From: Holosporaceae bacterium
GTDB lineage: Bacteria; Pseudomonadota; Alphaproteobacteria; UBA3830
DNA length: 6,538 nucleotides
NCBI GenBank assembly: GCA_031258475.1
Contig: JAIRMS010000055.1
Coordinates: 1-6,538, forward strand
Direction of reading: 5' to 3'
Below the pieces are notes generated by a model. It worked only from the letters and a program-made list of their open reading frames with translations. It did not search any database and was not told where the DNA came from. The position numbers and the translations under genes are program-made. Of this stretch, positions 6,025 through 6,538 are shown in pieces. Position 1 is the stretch's first letter. The number at the start of each line of letters is the position of its first letter.

Positions 6025-6538
6025 TTACACCTCCCAGCCTATAGCGCCAAGCCGCTTTTTGATTTCTCTTTCCAGTTTATGGCTCTCGCTGAAAAGCCCG
6101 CGCAGTTCTGTGGTGAGGCGGGTCATCTTTTCCGGAAAAGGTTCATCGCCTGCCGCTTCCTCCGCAATTCCAACGTAGCGCCACGGCGTGAGTATATAAT
6201 CCTGCCGTGCAATTTCTTTTGTTGAGACCGCGGTGCAGAAGCCTTTTTCCACTTTCAGTTTGCCTTCACAAAACGTGTCAACTGTCCCGGATATTTTGGC
6301 TATATCCGCATCGGTCAATTCGCGGAGGCGGCGGTTTACCATGGTTCCCATGCTGCGGGCATCAATAAACAGGGTTTTATCCTTTTGCTTCTTTTTCCTG
6401 TTCAGGAACCACAGGGACGCCGGAATTTGAGTGGTGTAGAACAACTGCGCAGGCATCGCTACGATACACTCGACCAGATCATCCTCAACTATGGCCTGCC
6501 GTATCGCGCCTTCGCCGCCGGACTGGCTTGAAAGTGAG
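6025..6538 (-). CDS. hsdM: Type I restriction-modification methyltransferase subunit HsdM (C-terminal part)
   Basis: The frame is open to the right edge, giving 170 residues of a protein whose start lies outside the window; the first ATG at 6456 is internal. The visible part reads SLSSQSGGEGAIRQAIVEDD, then LVECIVAMPAQLFYTTQIPASLWFLNR, the strongly conserved segment of HsdM that follows its catalytic core, and later LFIDARSMGT. A charged helical tail ends LGAIGWEV. HsdM is the N6-adenine methyltransferase that works with HsdS and S-adenosylmethionine; its NPPF and AdoMet-binding motifs would be beyond the edge. Composition is clearly richer in GC (36 of 60 bases at 6301-6360) than the ABC-3C genes. 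It precedes the HEPN and MNT-HsdS genes on the same strand and is probably cotranscribed with them, although the hairpin-rich gap leaves this open. Confidence 0.95.
   Translation of the reverse strand, partial: SLSSQSGGEGAIRQAIVEDDLVECIVAMPAQLFYTTQIPASLWFLNRKKKQKDKTLFIDARSMGTMVNRRLRELTDADIAKISGTVDTFCEGKLKVEKGFCTAVSTKEIARQDYILTPWRYVGIAEEAAGDEPFPEKMTRLTTELRGLFSESHKLEREIKKRLGAIGWEV

Noticed and set aside
5978..6430. Plus-strand frames over the palindromic gap and hsdM
   Set aside because: They start within the repeat or run antisense to conserved HsdM segments.
1..6538. Transposase, integrase, tRNA, CRISPR array or attachment site
   Set aside because: No transposase-like protein, clustered direct repeats with spacers, tRNA cloverleaf or target duplication was seen on either strand.

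Overview
The window is part of a bacterial defence island. All seven recognisable genes lie on the minus strand, so they are described here from right to left. Taxonomy cannot be fixed from 6.5 kb. Strong AGGAG-type ribosome-binding sites, AT-rich accessory genes, a GC-rich palindromic intergenic repeat and a DUF3990 gene would fit an anaerobic, host-associated bacterium such as a Firmicute or spirochaete, but this is a weak inference.

Right part (4069-6538): the window opens inside hsdM, the type I DNA methyltransferase, of which only the C-terminal 170 residues are present. A 142-bp gap follows, holding a GC-rich cluster of perfect hairpins. Next is a small HEPN protein of the HI0074/HepT type. 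The following gene, overlapping it by ATGA, encodes one polypeptide made of an MNT nucleotidyltransferase domain (the usual partner of HEPN) fused to a complete two-TRD type I specificity subunit, HsdS. A HEPN/MNT toxin-antitoxin pair is therefore physically built into a type I methyltransferase.

Middle part (419-4072): three tightly coupled AT-rich genes follow hsdS at once. They look like an ABC-three-component (ABC-3C) conflict system. The first is a protein with a PD-(D/E)xK-like N-terminal motif and a C-terminal domain ending GSYHVLADE...GWHPRW. The second is a small middle component (MC3-like). The third is a large Rad50/SMC-like ATPase of the DUF3732 family with a coiled coil and a CxxC hook. 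The first appears to start at a CTG codon that overlaps the hsdS stop and has an ideal Shine-Dalgarno sequence.

Left part (1-418): after an 88-bp gap holding a possible promoter and an inverted repeat lies the first 110 codons of a DUF3990 protein (ADP-ribosyltransferase-like), cut by the window edge.

How it may work (inference): HsdM plus HsdS would write a sequence-specific methyl mark. No HsdR restriction subunit is seen where it is often found, directly after hsdS. Instead the slot holds a system with a predicted nuclease and an SMC-like sensor ATPase. HEPN/MNT could act as an addiction or abortive-infection layer tied to the specificity subunit. The composite of MNT-HsdS fusion, ABC-3C genes in the hsdS-proximal slot and a flanking ART-like gene is the most interesting aspect of the window.
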